Of a DNA stretch of 64,000 bases, positions 46,371 through 57,860 are shown piece by piece. The position numbers and the translations under genes were made by a program. The notes beneath the pieces were generated by a model that did no database searches, was not told where the DNA came from, and saw only the letters and a list, made by a program, of their open reading frames with translations. The stretch is from positions 8,837,649 to 8,901,648 of the forward strand of contig NC_064237.1 in NCBI RefSeq assembly GCF_023101765.2. The letters run 5' to 3'. This DNA comes from Spodoptera frugiperda. Its lineage: Eukaryota; Arthropoda; Insecta; Lepidoptera; Noctuidae. Positions within the stretch are counted from its first letter, which is position 1. Each line of letters opens with the position of its first letter.

Positions 46371-46540
46371 GCTATGACGACATTTTTATTCAAAACCGAA
46401 TAATTTATTGAACGCTGCATAGTTGGATTATGTTTACAAACATTAAAGATAAAAAATGCACATAATGATGTTATATGTTATATCTACAGGTGATTTACAC
46501 GATGAATATCAAATTTTTTAAAAGGAGAATAAAATCGAAC

Positions 46541-46985
46541 GCGGGGCCCAGAGTTGGCGTCGCGTTCCACACGCGCCTCAAAGAGCCATCAGACCACCAC
46601 AGATGGGGCCCAGTAGGGCTAATGCTTAATCCGGAGCTGCGGACTACCTAGCGGGTTTACCGGGACTCCGGCTTGACAAGCAGGAGAAGGAACGGGGTGG
46701 TTTTTAGTCAGTAAGAGTCTGACACTCCCTCTCGCTTTGCCCTGGCGAGAGAAGTCATTGATGATTTTCCCCCTGAAAATAGCGAAACAGAATCGTCTCG
46801 AGGCAGGCGGGAGAAGTCAGGGGATGACTTTCCCCCATTAAAAAAAAATAGCATAACAGGTACTCGGAACTGTGGACTATCTAGCAGGTTACCGAGGCTC
46901 CGACTTAAAGAGCAGGAATAGGAACAGTGTGGTTTTTAGTCAGAAAGAGTCTGACACTCCCTCTCGCCTCACCCAAGTCGGGATT
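46541..46985 (+). mobile_element. Cluster of retroposon family A: one near-complete copy plus two fragments
   Basis: Copy 1 (46541-46780) runs from ggcgtcgcgttccacacgcg to ttttccccctgaaaa. A 3' fragment (46800-46849: aggcgggagaagtcagggga, then A-run) follows, then a third piece (46861-46985: ggaactgtggactatctagc to cctcacccaagtcggga). All are in the same orientation, so repeated insertion near an earlier copy or local duplication is likely. Confidence 0.85.
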
Positions 46986-47617
46986 GAAATAAAACTGAAA
47001 CAGATACGATATCGAAGGCATATTTGGCTTCTCTATAATAATAATATTGCTTGTGTTTATATTTTTCCCTTGAAATAAAATAAAGGATTTACATATAACA
47101 TGTTAAAGGTTTGTGACATTTCGTAAAAATATATAGGTATATTTTTTTTTTCGAGATAGAGCAGAGATTTTTGCTATCAAATATCACTCATTCAACTTTA
47201 CTATTTCAGTACATTTATATGAAGCCTAAAAGCTCTCAATTTGAGAAATCCTTCAATCAATTACCCTCTATGACAGACTGTAGAGCTGTAATTACTACGC
47301 CAGATTAAGGCTAATTACGATTTAATACAATTTATTATTGCGTTGTCATATTGTTAGTGCCTCCAGCACTTTAACGCAGATATAACAATAAATTAATTGA
47401 TACTCAGGCTTCAGTTAATCTAAATATAAAGACGAAAGATCAACGTACGTTTTAGGGTCAGTCAATTTGATTTTTGGACAAAAGAGTCCAAATGCCATAT
47501 AACCATATGTCTGTTGAGTTTCAGTAGATACTACTTACATCATAGGTATATTTCAAATATTTTTGTCATAGATGCTGGAAAAGTGAGTCAATGCGTGGCA
47601 ACAGGCTTACTACTATT
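46986..47617. other. No gene recognised
   Basis: AT-rich, single-copy in this window, no open frame of interest. Confidence 0.5.
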
Positions 47618-47826
47618 TTATTATAAACCAGTAAACGAGTAGACAGATCACCAGATGGTAAACAATCGGCCTTGGACGCCCAAAACACCAGTGGCGTTAC
47701 AAGTACGTTGCCTTTTCCCGGAGATTGGGAATCGGGAAATTGGGGATCGTTGTTTCACGCCTGTTTTTTGTGAGGCCGTGGTATCACTCCGGTCGTGCCG
47801 ATCCATTCGTGCTGAAGCATAACACC
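47618..47826 (-). repeat. Interspersed repeat family C copy
   Basis: Reverse orientation: aaaccagtaaacgagtagac, agatggtaaacaatcggcct, tgtttcacgcctgttttttg, tgaggccgtggtatcactcc, ccattcgtgctgaagcat. The middle is deleted relative to 43200. Confidence 0.75.
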
Positions 47827-48189
47827 TAAAAGAACTAGTACTAGGCAAATCTAAAACATAATTATTTAAATAACAACTCTGCGTAACTCTTCTTAGAATC
47901 GAAACTGTAATGCAGTGTTAGAATTCTAAGAAATTAATAGACAAACAATTAGTTTCAATTAACCAATTTATTAATTAACACGTGACGTACAACAATATCA
48001 TCAATCTACTTACGGATTTGCACTTGATAGTGTCGACGCACTCTGTACCAACCAATTAACAGAATTAATTGATTCTGAATAGTAGCAATTATATTGTTTT
48101 AGGTTAATTTATACTCCATGACATCGATGTGGTTGAGAACAGTCACTGAACAAGAGATCTTGAACATACACCTATTACGACTGATTTTT

Positions 48190-48368
48190 GTTAAAGTGCG
48201 AAAGTTCGTGCGTTTCTGTCTTCGCGTGTATGTTTGTTACTCATTCACATAACGTCTGGATAGATCGGGATGAAATTTGGAACAGGGGTAGATTATGGTC
48301 AAGAATAACATATAGGCTACTTTTTATCCCACGGAAGCATGAATGAAGCCGCGGACAGAAGCTATTTT
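48190..48368 (+). mobile_element. Short Helitron-like repeat (family E-mini)
   Basis: gtgcgaaagttcgtgcgttt, gatcgggatgaaatttggaa, taggctactttttatcccac and the end gccgcggacagaagctattt match the family. The terminal CTAG is mutated to CTAT. Confidence 0.65.
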
Positions 48369-48510
48369 TTTAAATAATGAAAATCGATATTAATCTTGGT
48401 GATTAAACCCAAAGATTGATTTGACAGCCACTCAAGGAATCACTCTACGGATGTAATCTAATATTTTATTTAAATTAATACTACTAAGTGTAATAATCCA
48501 CTGCACTACA

Positions 48511-48706
48511 GGATTAGCGCGGTGGCTGAGCAAATGGCTGCCACGTGACAGATAGCAGGTAAGATTTCCGCACCGAGCAACTCTCTGTGTTATCCACAAA
48601 TTGTTGTTTCGGGTCTGGGTATCATTTGTATAATATAAACTTGTATATATAACACACCCACGACACATGACAAAATCCAAGTGTGGGGCAACGTCTAAAA
48701 AAACTG
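48511..48706 (+). mobile_element. tRNA-related SINE (family D) copy 1
   Basis: The head has a box A-like ggtggctgagcaaatggc and a decayed box B (ggtaagatttcc where a GGTTCGA-type motif is expected). The body has gcaactctctgtgttatcca and ends ccaagtgtggggcaacgt plus an A-rich run. Same order at 60069-60258. A minus frame through it (48749-48432) is a repeat artefact. Confidence 0.7.
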
Positions 48707-51398
48707 TTTTCACAGAAAAACAAAAGCACATCACGAAACAACTACACACAATTGAAGCTCAACAATATCAGAAAACAGAACCAAATAACTGGCTTAAATT
48801 AAATCCATTGCAATATTGTGTAAAGTATGGCTAATAAGCCATCCTACTTGTATGAATGGAGGTTACCTTTTCAAAGTACTTTTCATGTGAGCTCCAAGAG
48901 TCCTTGAGCTACCCCATTTTGTGGGAACTGATGTAAGCAGCCTCAGATCCATTCATAAGCTTAGTACACCGCCTCATAGGCTTAGCTGCGAATGTAGACT
49001 ACCTGGATTAGCTACCTTACTTGTTATTTTTCAAACCATAGCATAAGTATGTTTTAGCCGTGTAAGCAAAGTAGAATATACCTTTGTCATAATTCCTAAT
49101 CTTTTAATGGGTGTAATAAGAGATAACTAAAGGACTACGTATTGAGTAGAATTGGGCAGAGACCGAGCTACCGCGGTCTCTGAACAACTTGAATCTGATT
49201 ATGGCAAATCTTCTTATACTGCTGTAAGTAATGGTGTTGGAAATTAATATAATTTCTCATTTGTTTATTTAGCATAGGATAAAATTAGAAGTCGCGTAGT
49301 AATACACTTGCTTTATTACCTACATTTTTATTTCTCAACCTAGGTATTACACAGTTATGGTTATACCTTATAACATTAGTGGTAAAATGTGTGAGGACTA
49401 TAAACTTTTTATAACTAACCAGATTGGCTAGGCATTCTCAGAAAAACTGACGTCATATTAAGCAAACTACGAGTATATCCAATTTCGTTCGAACAACAAT
49501 ATTAATAATTAATATAAATAGCATTATGATCACTCCATCTTATTATTACAAGCACAAAATAAACCACTCAGAAATTCAAGTAGAAAATATTTATTATTAA
49601 CACCAAAATGCAACGTCTACTTGATAAAACATTTTCTACTAAGATTTAATCATATTATTACAGTGAGCAATATTTAAATTGAAGGATTTATACAATATTT
49701 GAGGTAAAATGGAGAAATCTGTTTTTGCTAGCCGCTATATTTCACGATGAACGCAGCGTCAAAAAATAAAAGCTTCACGAAAATTGAATAAAGATTTTTT
49801 TATTTAAAAATTTATAAGAAAACGTTGAACAAAAAATGAGATAAATAAATTCACGTAGGTACAATGGCGGACCGCGATTTTTTGTATACCAATGATTCGT
49901 TCACGAAAAATCAGGGAATACGTAGCCATGTTGTTTAATTTGTATCAGCCTGTCCAATTATCGAGTTCCGTTTGTATTTCATTACAAATATTCACTCATT
50001 GGTTTAAAATATGAATAATTGCTGTATTTGTTTTATATATACATGTGTAACATTAATATCTTTACTTTATTCATAACTTCAAATAAAAAAATCTACTAAT
50101 CTACTATTTGCATAACTTATACAAGGTTAGAACCTTGTATAAGTTATGCAAGTTAGAACTTTGATTCTAAAAGTCAGCAAAAATAATAACAATTTCGATT
50201 ACAAATAATGTCTAAATCGTCTATTTTAGAGAGAAACAAAAGTCATGAAGCCTACTTCAAGTATTATATTTTTAACAAAAGAAAATTTGGTAGGTACTCT
50301 CATTACGTTCTGTGGGTAGTAACGACCGACAAAAATATACATCTATAGCTACACAGCTAGGTGAAACCTGACTAACTGAGCGTTGAAAAACATGTTGCTA
50401 GGCACACTAATGTAGATAAACAACAAATATCAGCCAGCTAACGCGATCTATCACACTAAAAAAACATTTAAGGTTTAGCACAAATGGATCTTTCGAAATG
50501 AAAGTAATTCATTTATCTTCCTTATTCGCTTGTTTTGCCCAGCCCCAGTTTCACTGAGGTTATCAATAAATCACGTGCCTTGTTTCCTTACTTAGGATAA
50601 TTTCTTTTACCTTTGCCTACCCCGCCGTTGTTCGTAAAATCATTTGTATATTTTTTTATATCGCGTCCGTAGGGTTGCCCCCGCGATGCGTAGTTACACT
50701 TGAAAGGATCGCGCAGATATTGCTAAAGTTGTTTTCTTCTATGTCTTTGAGGGATTATTTCTTTGAGAAACTTGAACAGTACACATGCCTATAAATTTAG
50801 TTACCTGCCTATTTATTTTTATGGCAGTTTTACTCTTTGGCAATCAATGTTTGAGTCTTTGATAGTTTATCATAACAGTTAAACGATTCATTAAGCAGCT
50901 CCCTAAAATATCGCAGTATAAATTTATTGCTTTACATTCGTACTGAACATTATACACGTAGATATACAAGCATTTGTACTATCCTCCAATTGAGTCGTAT
51001 ATTCATGATGACTGAGAATCATGTATGTATATGTTTCCCTGTATACGACCATCGTAAATTTTATTATACAAAAAAACAACTTTATACTTACTAAGTTTCC
51101 TGACCCTGTATACAAGAAAAACCAACGAACCTCACAGATTACGACATAAAAAGGTGACTTAGGTAACATGTTTTAGAAGAATACGTAAATTCTTCATTCA
51201 CAAAATGGGTTTGCGTCTAAAATCCAAAAAAAAAGCGATGTAAAGTTGGTCCCTCATCACAGTAGATTTATAATGCTGGCAAGAGCAGAATGTTTATGTC
51301 AAATTCGAAGCGAAATTGGAGTAGCGACAACGTTGATTGTGTGTGTAGCTATGTACCTACACACGGCTATGTAGCTTAGTGTGTATCAAGTTATACAG
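48707..51398. other. No gene; one perfect hairpin and possible regulatory stretches
   Basis: AT-rich overall. At 49140-49190 ggcagagaccgagctaccgc followed by ggtctctgaacaa resembles the worn repeat at 3181-3200. GC-richer unique stretches lie at 49730-49980 and 50530-50720 (tcgcgtccgtagggttgccc). No coding frame is supported. Confidence 0.4.
50108..50151. repeat. Perfect 21-bp hairpin, 2-base loop
   Basis: The arm at 50108-50128 (ttgcataacttatacaaggt plus t) is followed by ag and then its exact reverse complement at 50131-50151. Right of the hairpin, agttagaactttgattctaa partly repeats the loop region (ggttagaac). Near-zero loop and perfect arms fit an inverted template-switch copy. Confidence 0.95.
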
Positions 51399-51492
51399 AA
51401 CCAGTATAAATTGACCGTCGAATATGTGAAGAGATCATAGAAACTGAGACCATGATAAACTAGTTCTGTATTACTCGATTTGTAACCGTGTA
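51399..51492. repeat. Short inverted-end repeat (family N) copy 3
   Basis: aaccagtataaattgaccgt, gagaccatgataaactagtt and ttactcgatttgtaaccgtg match 7672 and 33776. Confidence 0.55.
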
Positions 51493-51944
51493 TACATAGG
51501 TTTACGTCACAGAATCCTTTTGCCTTTCCAGGAAAACTATGATAAGCGCTTTATAGGTTTGAACAAAAAGGGTCGCAGATTCCTAGTCACAAAAGGGTAG
51601 GAGACAATTTTTCCCACTAAATAGAAAGACGATTTAATACTAAATTCTAGATTCTAGATTCTATGAACTTCAGCTGCTAAATATTTAATGAAGAATGTTG
51701 AAGTCCAAGAATTAATTATTCCTTAACTGGAAATTATCAAAAGGTAGTTTGTTTGGAAAGATCCGTCTGACGATGGAAAAGTTAAAGATTTTCACTGGTT
51801 AATACTTTATTATTTCCTGTTATTAGATCCAAGTATCTAAGTCTGAGAATTTGACTAGGTACTTTGATTAAATATTTAATAAATTAAAACAGAAGAACTA
51901 CACGAGTTCTTGAATAACATTATCACACTAATATTATAAACGTA

Positions 51945-52096
51945 AAAATTTGATTGTTTGGATGTTTGGCCGTCAATCACGCTGAAACTACTGAACGGAT
52001 TTTGATGAAATTTGGTATACAAACAGGGTATGAGCTGACTTGGGTGACAGGGTTTTTATGCCATAGGAATACTGGCAAAGCCGATAGCAGAAGCTA
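51945..52096 (+). mobile_element. Short Helitron-like repeat
   Basis: cgtcaatcacgctgaaacta, ctgaacggattttgatgaaa, tatgagctgacttgggtgac and gcagaagctacc match 22118-22257. The terminal CTAG is changed to CTAC. Confidence 0.65.
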
Positions 52097-52099
52097 CCT

Positions 52100-52719
52100 A
52101 TTTAGGTATTAAACTCGTCTCAGTAAAACATACAGACACTAATTCTCAGTAACACAACTATTAACAGTAAATACACAATAGGTACCTACCAACGTTGCTA
52201 GTGTCAAACACATTAAAAACCTCTAAACAGCATTAATCTACAAAACCTAACTAGCCAGGGAACAAAAACACTTAACCTTCGGCCTACACAAAAGACTTGA
52301 ACACAATTCTGAAATAAAGCAATTCCAAGTAAGAAGCGAACACTTCAAGAAAAAAATATGAATACGTGAAGTACGTATATAAAACTAATTTACCATGAAC
52401 CAACAGACGTAGGCCATAAAAAAACATGACACCGTTGATATTTCTATTCTTATGTACATAAGAATATGTACGTTTTTCATGTATTTTTTATATGCCACAT
52501 AGGATGAGGAAAACGGTGAAAAGGTTGATTGTGAATGCTTGAAATTTATGAAAGATTGTGTTTTTTTTATGCACATTAATTTTATCGGATGTTAGGTGGT
52601 AGCCACTAGCTTTTACTTATTTGATAAATAAAACAGGTATTTATACCATAGGTGGCATAGGTACTTAGGTCATTAAGTCAACGGGCTTAATAAATTTAAA
52701 AAATACGATGTTGAATTCG
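52100..52719. other. No gene recognised
   Basis: AT-rich, no open frame or repeat assigned. The inverted cgtacatattcttatgtaca-like pairing near 52450 is local and imperfect. Confidence 0.45.
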
Positions 52720-52975
52720 TCTGTAAATATAAACTTACATAAAACTGCGTTTAAAAAACCGGACTTCAACACAACATTTGAATACATGTTAAAGTGAGAA
52801 TCTCCGTTTTTTAAGTCGAGTAATATACCTAAATCCTTCTCTAAAGTCTGAAAAATACTATGTTGAATACCGTATTAAAATCGGTTCAGTCAAACGTGAG
52901 ATAATCGCGCACAAGCACACATAGATGAAACTGAGAACCACCTTTTGTAACGTCGGTTAAAAAACGCATTGTTAC
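52720..52975 (+). mobile_element. LINE 3' untranslated relic (tentative)
   Basis: aaaatcggttcagtcaaacg, aatcgcgcacaagcacacat, agatgaaactgagaaccacc and cgtcggttaaaaaacg resemble the 3' end of lepidopteran LINE-type repeats. No coding remains. Single copy in the window. Confidence 0.4.
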
Positions 52976-53108
52976 ACAGCGTAATGAGAATTGCCACAAA
53001 AATTGAATAATAATAATTTTATTTCGAAAAGTCCTTGAGATTAGAGGATGATAAAGGAAAAAGGAAGGGAAATCTTTGTTATGTGCAACTGTATGATGAT
53101 ATCATTTA

Positions 53109-53216
53109 ATGGTTACTTAACCCAGTCTTTAGCAATTGTTTTTAATACAAAATCTAAACTAAATCTAAACTAAGCAATATTTTAAGTAATCATTAAACGT
53201 ATCTGAGTACGACAGT
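53109..53216 (-). mobile_element. MITE family P, short copy
   Basis: Reverse complement of parts of 54358-54594: cccagtctttagcaattgtt, agtaatcattaaacgtatct, gagtacgacagt. An internal deletion relative to the longer copy. Confidence 0.7.
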
Positions 53217-53219
53217 AAA

Positions 53220-54357
53220 ACGTTCAACCAATCAATGAAAAACTACTTTTTTTTTAATTGGAAAGAAAATTTTACTAGGTCAATGTTGTCACGACATTCA
53301 TAATTTTATGAATGACACTGTGTCTGATAAGCATACTATCATTAGGATTAATTCAATCACTATAATTATAAAACATCGACAAATTCGTGTGTAGTAAAAG
53401 AGATTACAATATAAAAATAAGTACGGTCCATTACATTTAACGTGCAAACTGATTCCAACATACTTTGATACAAAAATGCTGTAACAGCAAAAAAGAAAGC
53501 GCTCTTTGTAAGTAGGTACTTAACTATAAAGGCTGAACTGCTCTGATTAAAATTTAATCACAAAACGCTACAGTCTGTGGTTGCTACACGAGCGTCTATT
53601 TTAAGCTAAATACACGCTTATTTCCAAGTATTGTGGCCTTATTTAGTCCAACTAATAAATAAAGTGCTTTATAGTTGTTTGTCTACGTCACTAGTACGTT
53701 CCATAATAGATTTTCGCAGCGAGACATGTCCTAAAACCAATTTCCCCTGAGTAATACAGCGTCAAGTCTTCAAAGAAATCAACCGAAGAATCCCTCAAGT
53801 TTGGAACTTGTCTTGAATAGGCGCACAAGAAACTTGAACGATCTAACTGTTGTAAGTAGTTTGGATACAAAATTTTGTCTATTTTATACGCTAGGATAGA
53901 CTGACAAACAATTTGTGTGACGTCAGCTGAATTAACGAAGACTCATCAGGCAGTGAGGTTATGTTTTCACACAAACGCAGACATAAATGTTTGACAACCT
54001 CTTTGCTGATAAAAATAAACAAATGTCATAGAGGACTTACTTTTTATCCATTGCAATGCTAGTCGCGAATACACCGAACCGAACAGTCTACCACGACGCA
54101 CACCACATAATTTTTAGAACTCACAATCACAGATATTAAATTGTTTTATACACAAAAACACTGAACACTGTCTACAATTGGCATGACACTGTAATTGTTA
54201 CTAAAGCAACACTCTGTGTTGGCACGCCCAAATCTTATCACGATTATCAAGTTCTACGTACTGATAACACGGTATAGCATACTTGTATTATATTATGTTT
54301 CGTGTACCTAATATCCATCGATTAGTTAAGATTAAGTATGTAACTACTGTTATAGTA
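53220..54357. other. No gene recognised
   Basis: AT-rich to balanced. The stretch 53580-53850 is not repeated here and lacks open frames; it could be regulatory but shows no distinctive motif cluster. Confidence 0.4.
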
Positions 54358-54594
54358 ACTGTCGTACTCAGAGACGTTTAATGATTACTTATACTATAAC
54401 TACTTAGTAATGGTTTTCTATTGCTAAGGTATTTTTTGTGGGGTGAAAGTCAGGGGAAAATTTGTAAGGACTGGGTTGAGTAAGCATTAAATGACTCTAA
54501 TGATTACCTATTGTGAACTACTCTTTAGTAACGATTTTGTACTAAAAACAATTGCTAAAGACTGGGTTGAGTAATCATTAATGACTCAGAGTAC
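54358..54594. mobile_element. MITE family P, long copy
   Basis: Inverted ends gtactcagagacgtttaatg (54364) and cattaatgactcagagtac (to 54594). Internally, aaggactgggttgagtaagc is followed by aaagactgggttgagtaatc about 90 bp later, a direct repeat. Paired with the reversed copy at 53109. Confidence 0.72.
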
Positions 54595-55974
54595 GGTGGT
54601 AACACATATTTCTTGAACGAAATATAATTAATTTAATTGCCCACTTTCAAGATTACGCATCATACGATTCTTATGAATTAGCTTTTTTTAATTGTATATA
54701 ACTACTTGAATTTAAAATTTGCGTCCTTAAGTATACAGCTAAAAAATGTAAGTCAACTAAGAATCTTTGAAAGCATTTTCCAAAAAATGTTTTTTCTTCT
54801 TTTAGTTTTCAATTAACTTTCTTTTTAGTCTTGATAAATTAGTTTTAGTGTGGGTTGGTCCACCTTGCTTTATAGGTACCAGAATTTAAACTTAATTTCG
54901 ATAAGAGTGTAAATATTGAATCTGAGCCTTAATAAACAAATTAAATTAGGACTTTGATACACTAAAACCTAAGCTTTGGGCAAGCATTAAAAACGAAGTT
55001 TATATGAAAAAAGTTTTACGTTAAATTACATTGCTGAGTGATTTTGAAAGCAAACCTTTTGTAAATAACATTATAGCACTTATGAACACAGAATTATAAT
55101 TTAATGATAAAGTTTCGCAACATTTTATTTTAACGCGTCCACGTCAGAGGCGAAAATTAAATAAAAACATGAAAGAAACAACATGGCGTCGAGTGTTTTT
55201 CTTAAATGTCAAAATTTCTTTGGATATGACACTGACAGAATATTATTATACGAATAATAATGTTCTAAGTTTTAACTTGAGCCAACTTAACATGTAAGTG
55301 CATTAAACTTGGTATTATAATAAGTCTGGAACCTATGTTGTAAGATTTATTTTGAACAGAAATGTTTAAAAATGTCATCGCGTTTAGGAGTAGGTTTTGT
55401 AGATAATACTTCGTTATTATATTTAAGTTACTTATTAAGTATGGTATTTTTATATTCCAGTTTTATGTCGTGTTATTTGACGAAAGACTTGGTTGGTATT
55501 TTCGCCTACTACTTTAAATACATTAACAGTTCAGTCCTTATATTGGTTATCTATGAAAGTACCTAAAAGTTTATACGAAATATTCATTCAGATAAGGGCC
55601 AGGTTAATATTATGTATGGTTTATAATAAAATTATGTTCAACCTTGTGTCAAGATATTCCACAGTGAAACAAAACGGAAACGTTTGTAAATTATTTTCAT
55701 ACAGAAATGTTGGTTCGCTATCAAAGCCACTATTTACGATGCAATAGATAATGTAAAACAGAATTATGTGGGACACTAACCAATTTTGGTACAATTCCAA
55801 GAGCTTAATGCAGACTAAAATCATTTCGCGTTACACTACAATTGCGAGAACAGTGGTCAGCTCCACAATTGGTGAATTTAAGTGCCAAGAAAAATACTGC
55901 TCCGTAAATTCGAAAGGTACGTGAAAAGAAAATGACGTCACCAAAGCTATAGACTGAGAAAAGGCTACTCGTAA
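54595..55974. other. No gene recognised
   Basis: AT-rich. Overlapping frames at 55372-55824 on both strands are L/Y/F/I-rich noise without splice context. Confidence 0.45.
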
Positions 55975-56360
55975 CTCTAGCTAATGAAATGCGATATGGT
56001 CCGCGACATCAAAGGTTCGGGAGATAAAAGGAATGGAATAGTCAGTCCCTACCGACGTACCTACTACATATACATACGGCGATACAACAATAGAAGCCAA
56101 CAGATGAATACGCCGAAATGTTCGGCGAATATTTAGTGAAATGGCGAACGTTGCCGAGAAGCTAATCAGCGCGTATGTGAGTTGCTCACAAACCTCGATC
56201 GTTAGCCAGCCGCCATCAATCACACGTTATCGGCATCAACCACAAAATATTAACCAATTATAACGGCTCGGCTTTCGCTATCATCCGCGAATTATTAAAA
56301 ACGCTTCATAGTCCGCTCTGTGAGTTACGCAGTTACACATAGATTCGTGAAAGATCTATT
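55975..56360. promoter_or_regulatory. Promoter-proximal intronic block, possible enhancer
   Basis: Lies 240-620 bp inside the predicted intron. Balanced composition, no repeat match, CpG present (cgccgaaatgttcggcgaat; cgaacgttgccgagaagcta), plus agccagccgccatcaatcac and gcgaattattaaaaacgctt with homeodomain-like cores. An 80-codon minus frame (56223-55981) lacks any known motif. Location next to the first exon makes a regulatory role plausible but unproven. Confidence 0.3.
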
Positions 56361-56590
56361 GCGTGATGCGCACTAGAGTTTACATTATTGCTAACTTTCA
56401 TTCAATGTCACTTCTCAGCTGGTGTCTTTTTGGTTGGTTGATGGACTTTGGTTTCAATGATATACATATTATATCTTATTGCTACTTCAATATGCATGAC
56501 TACAATTGTAAGAACCTACACTACTACTTTTGTTTTGCTTAACTCTGTAAAATGGTCAAGTTGCGGTACTTATATCCGTAATTTTGGGGT

Positions 56591-56596
56591 ACTTAC
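56591..56596 (-). other. Splice donor of the coding exon
   Basis: Minus-strand GTAAGT follows exon sequence ending ...GATTG, giving the near-consensus TTG|GTAAGT. Read-through would meet TAA immediately (TGG TAA), as expected if the exon is spliced here. The exon would end in phase 2 (two bases of a codon). Confidence 0.8.
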
Positions 56597-57102
56597 CAAT
56601 CATGTGGTGGTTGCGGCCGTCTGCGAGCCTGTACACAGCACGGGGGCTCCTGTGGCTCGCAGGGCAGCTGCAGCGCAGGTGGTGGTGGCGGTGGCGGCGT
56701 GCAGGCCAGCCGGCGAGCAGCCGCCGCGCCCACGTACTCCACGTAGCGGGACGGCGGCGGCGAGCCCGCGATATCCTCGCGACATGCTGGCCCACAACAC
56801 TTGCGCGGCGCTGGCGGTGGCGGCCTGCACGCCAGCCCGCAGTATACCGGTGGTGGAGGCCGCAGTGGCGCCGGCGGACGCGGCACGTAGCGCTCCACTG
56901 GCACGTGAGCTGCTGGTGGCACATATCGGGGCCGCCGCGCGCGCTCCGCCTCTGCACAGCGGCGCACCCGCCGCGGGGATGCCGAGAACCGATCCGGCAG
57001 CGGCGCGGGCGGCGGCGGGCTGAGCCTCTCCGGCGGCGCCACGCTGAACGCGCCCGTCGCCGGGAAGCGCTCGCACGGTGAGCGCGCGTACTCCTCGCCC
57101 AT
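56597..57102 (-). CDS. First coding exon of an unidentified Pro/Arg/Cys-rich protein (partial)
   Basis: Starts at ATG 57102-57100 in context gcgcgccATGG; an in-frame TGA four codons upstream (57114-57112) closes the frame, so this is the first in-frame start. It encodes 168 complete codons plus two bases. Residues 1-25 begin MGEEYARSPCERFPATG. The rest is proline-rich with PPPP runs near residues 30, 85 and 140, spaced cysteines (CGLACRPPPP, KCCGPACRED, PCCVQARR) and tyrosines in RYVPP/ERYVPRP/RYVEYVG motifs. No signal peptide or membrane segment is visible, so the N-terminus is probably cytoplasmic or nuclear. Third codon positions are strongly G/C, unlike the shifted frames. I do not recognise the family. 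A long disordered intracellular N-terminus of a large neuronal or developmental protein with a giant first intron is one guess; nothing proves it. Confidence 0.72.
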
Positions 57103-57860
57103 GGCGCGCGGTCAGCCGGGCCCGCCGCCGCCCGCGCGCCCTCCCAACCACGCCAACACTCTGTCTCACATGCCGCGCGACCACTCTAGCACTATCACTG
57201 GGCGGGCGCTCCGCTCGCGTTCGGGGGCTGCGGCGCTGTCCCGATGTCCGCATTCACTCCGCGGGCGCCATGACGCTACCGGATCGATAGCGGCGCGGGG
57301 CGGCCTCAGAGGGCGCACGCCGCGGGTCCAGTTCCACGACGCATCGCTCGTTCCTTGAAGCTTATATGGACCTTTCGAAACTAGCTTTGAAGCTGGGGCG
57401 AGGCGAAAGTGCGTCCTCGGCCAAGATGGCCGCTCTCATCATGTCCGCTAGTGGCGCGCCTGCGCTAATGCCGTGTGATGTGTTTGTTTTCACCAGATAC
57501 TGATTTAGCACAAATTGCGACACTGGGTGGTTCCTGGAGCTATATCTTGATGGGGTTCACAGTAAACAGTCACGGGGGTGATGGTGCGCGTCGCGGTGTG
57601 GTGGTCGGCGCGGCTCGGCTCGGGTGCCGAGGGTGTCGCGGGTGTCGAGTGTGACGTGCGCCGTCGGGGGTGGCGGCGCGCGGGGTGCGGAGCGCGCCGA
57701 CGTCAGGCCGGTGCGCTATCGACGCCGAGCGCCGCCGCGCAGCCCGCGCCGCGCCACGCAGCACACTTCACACCGCACCGACACAAACACTCGATTGCAA
57801 AACGAACGACCGTCTCCACTATATTTCTAGATCCTGTTCACACAAAACCTTAATTTGATC
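57103..57860 (-). promoter_or_regulatory. GC-rich 5' UTR and promoter region of the minus-strand gene
   Basis: CpG-dense DNA continues about 750 bp upstream of the ATG, then drops to AT-rich beyond about 57850. Several upstream ATGs occur on the minus strand (for example in ggacatgatgagagcggcc near 57440 and catgtgagacagag near 57170), so upstream ORFs may modulate translation if all of this is transcribed. The boundary near 57790-57850 (gcaatcgagtgtttgtgtcg) is the likeliest zone for the transcription start, but no TATA box or clear initiator/DPE pair was found. Overlapping open frames on both strands here reflect GC content. Confidence 0.5.

Larger units (their letters stand above)
1..56596 (-). 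other. Putative long first intron (open at left edge)
   Basis: Everything left of the donor at 56591-56596 would be intronic if the minus-strand exon is spliced as predicted. I found no second exon: other open frames here are short, lack convincing codon bias, or fall inside repeats. The interval is AT-rich and packed with transposon relics, as is usual for long insect introns. This is inference from one donor site; an internal exon too short to see, or a gene ending within the interval, cannot be excluded. Confidence 0.4.

Noticed and set aside
48432..48749. 105-codon minus-strand frame
   Set aside because: Runs through SINE family D.
56448..57081. Long plus-strand frames (191 and 165 codons) across the exon island
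   Set aside because: They are antisense to the minus-strand exon, Ala/Arg-rich as expected from complementary GC-rich codons, and lack a start context or splice logic.
56600..57253. 217-codon and 133-codon minus-strand frames overlapping the called exon
   Set aside because: Shifted frames with A/R/G bias. The called frame has the best start context, an upstream in-frame stop and G/C-ending codons.
57078..57858. Several 62-91 codon frames on both strands in the promoter island
   Set aside because: Mutually overlapping and arginine/alanine-rich; explained by GC-rich DNA lacking stops.
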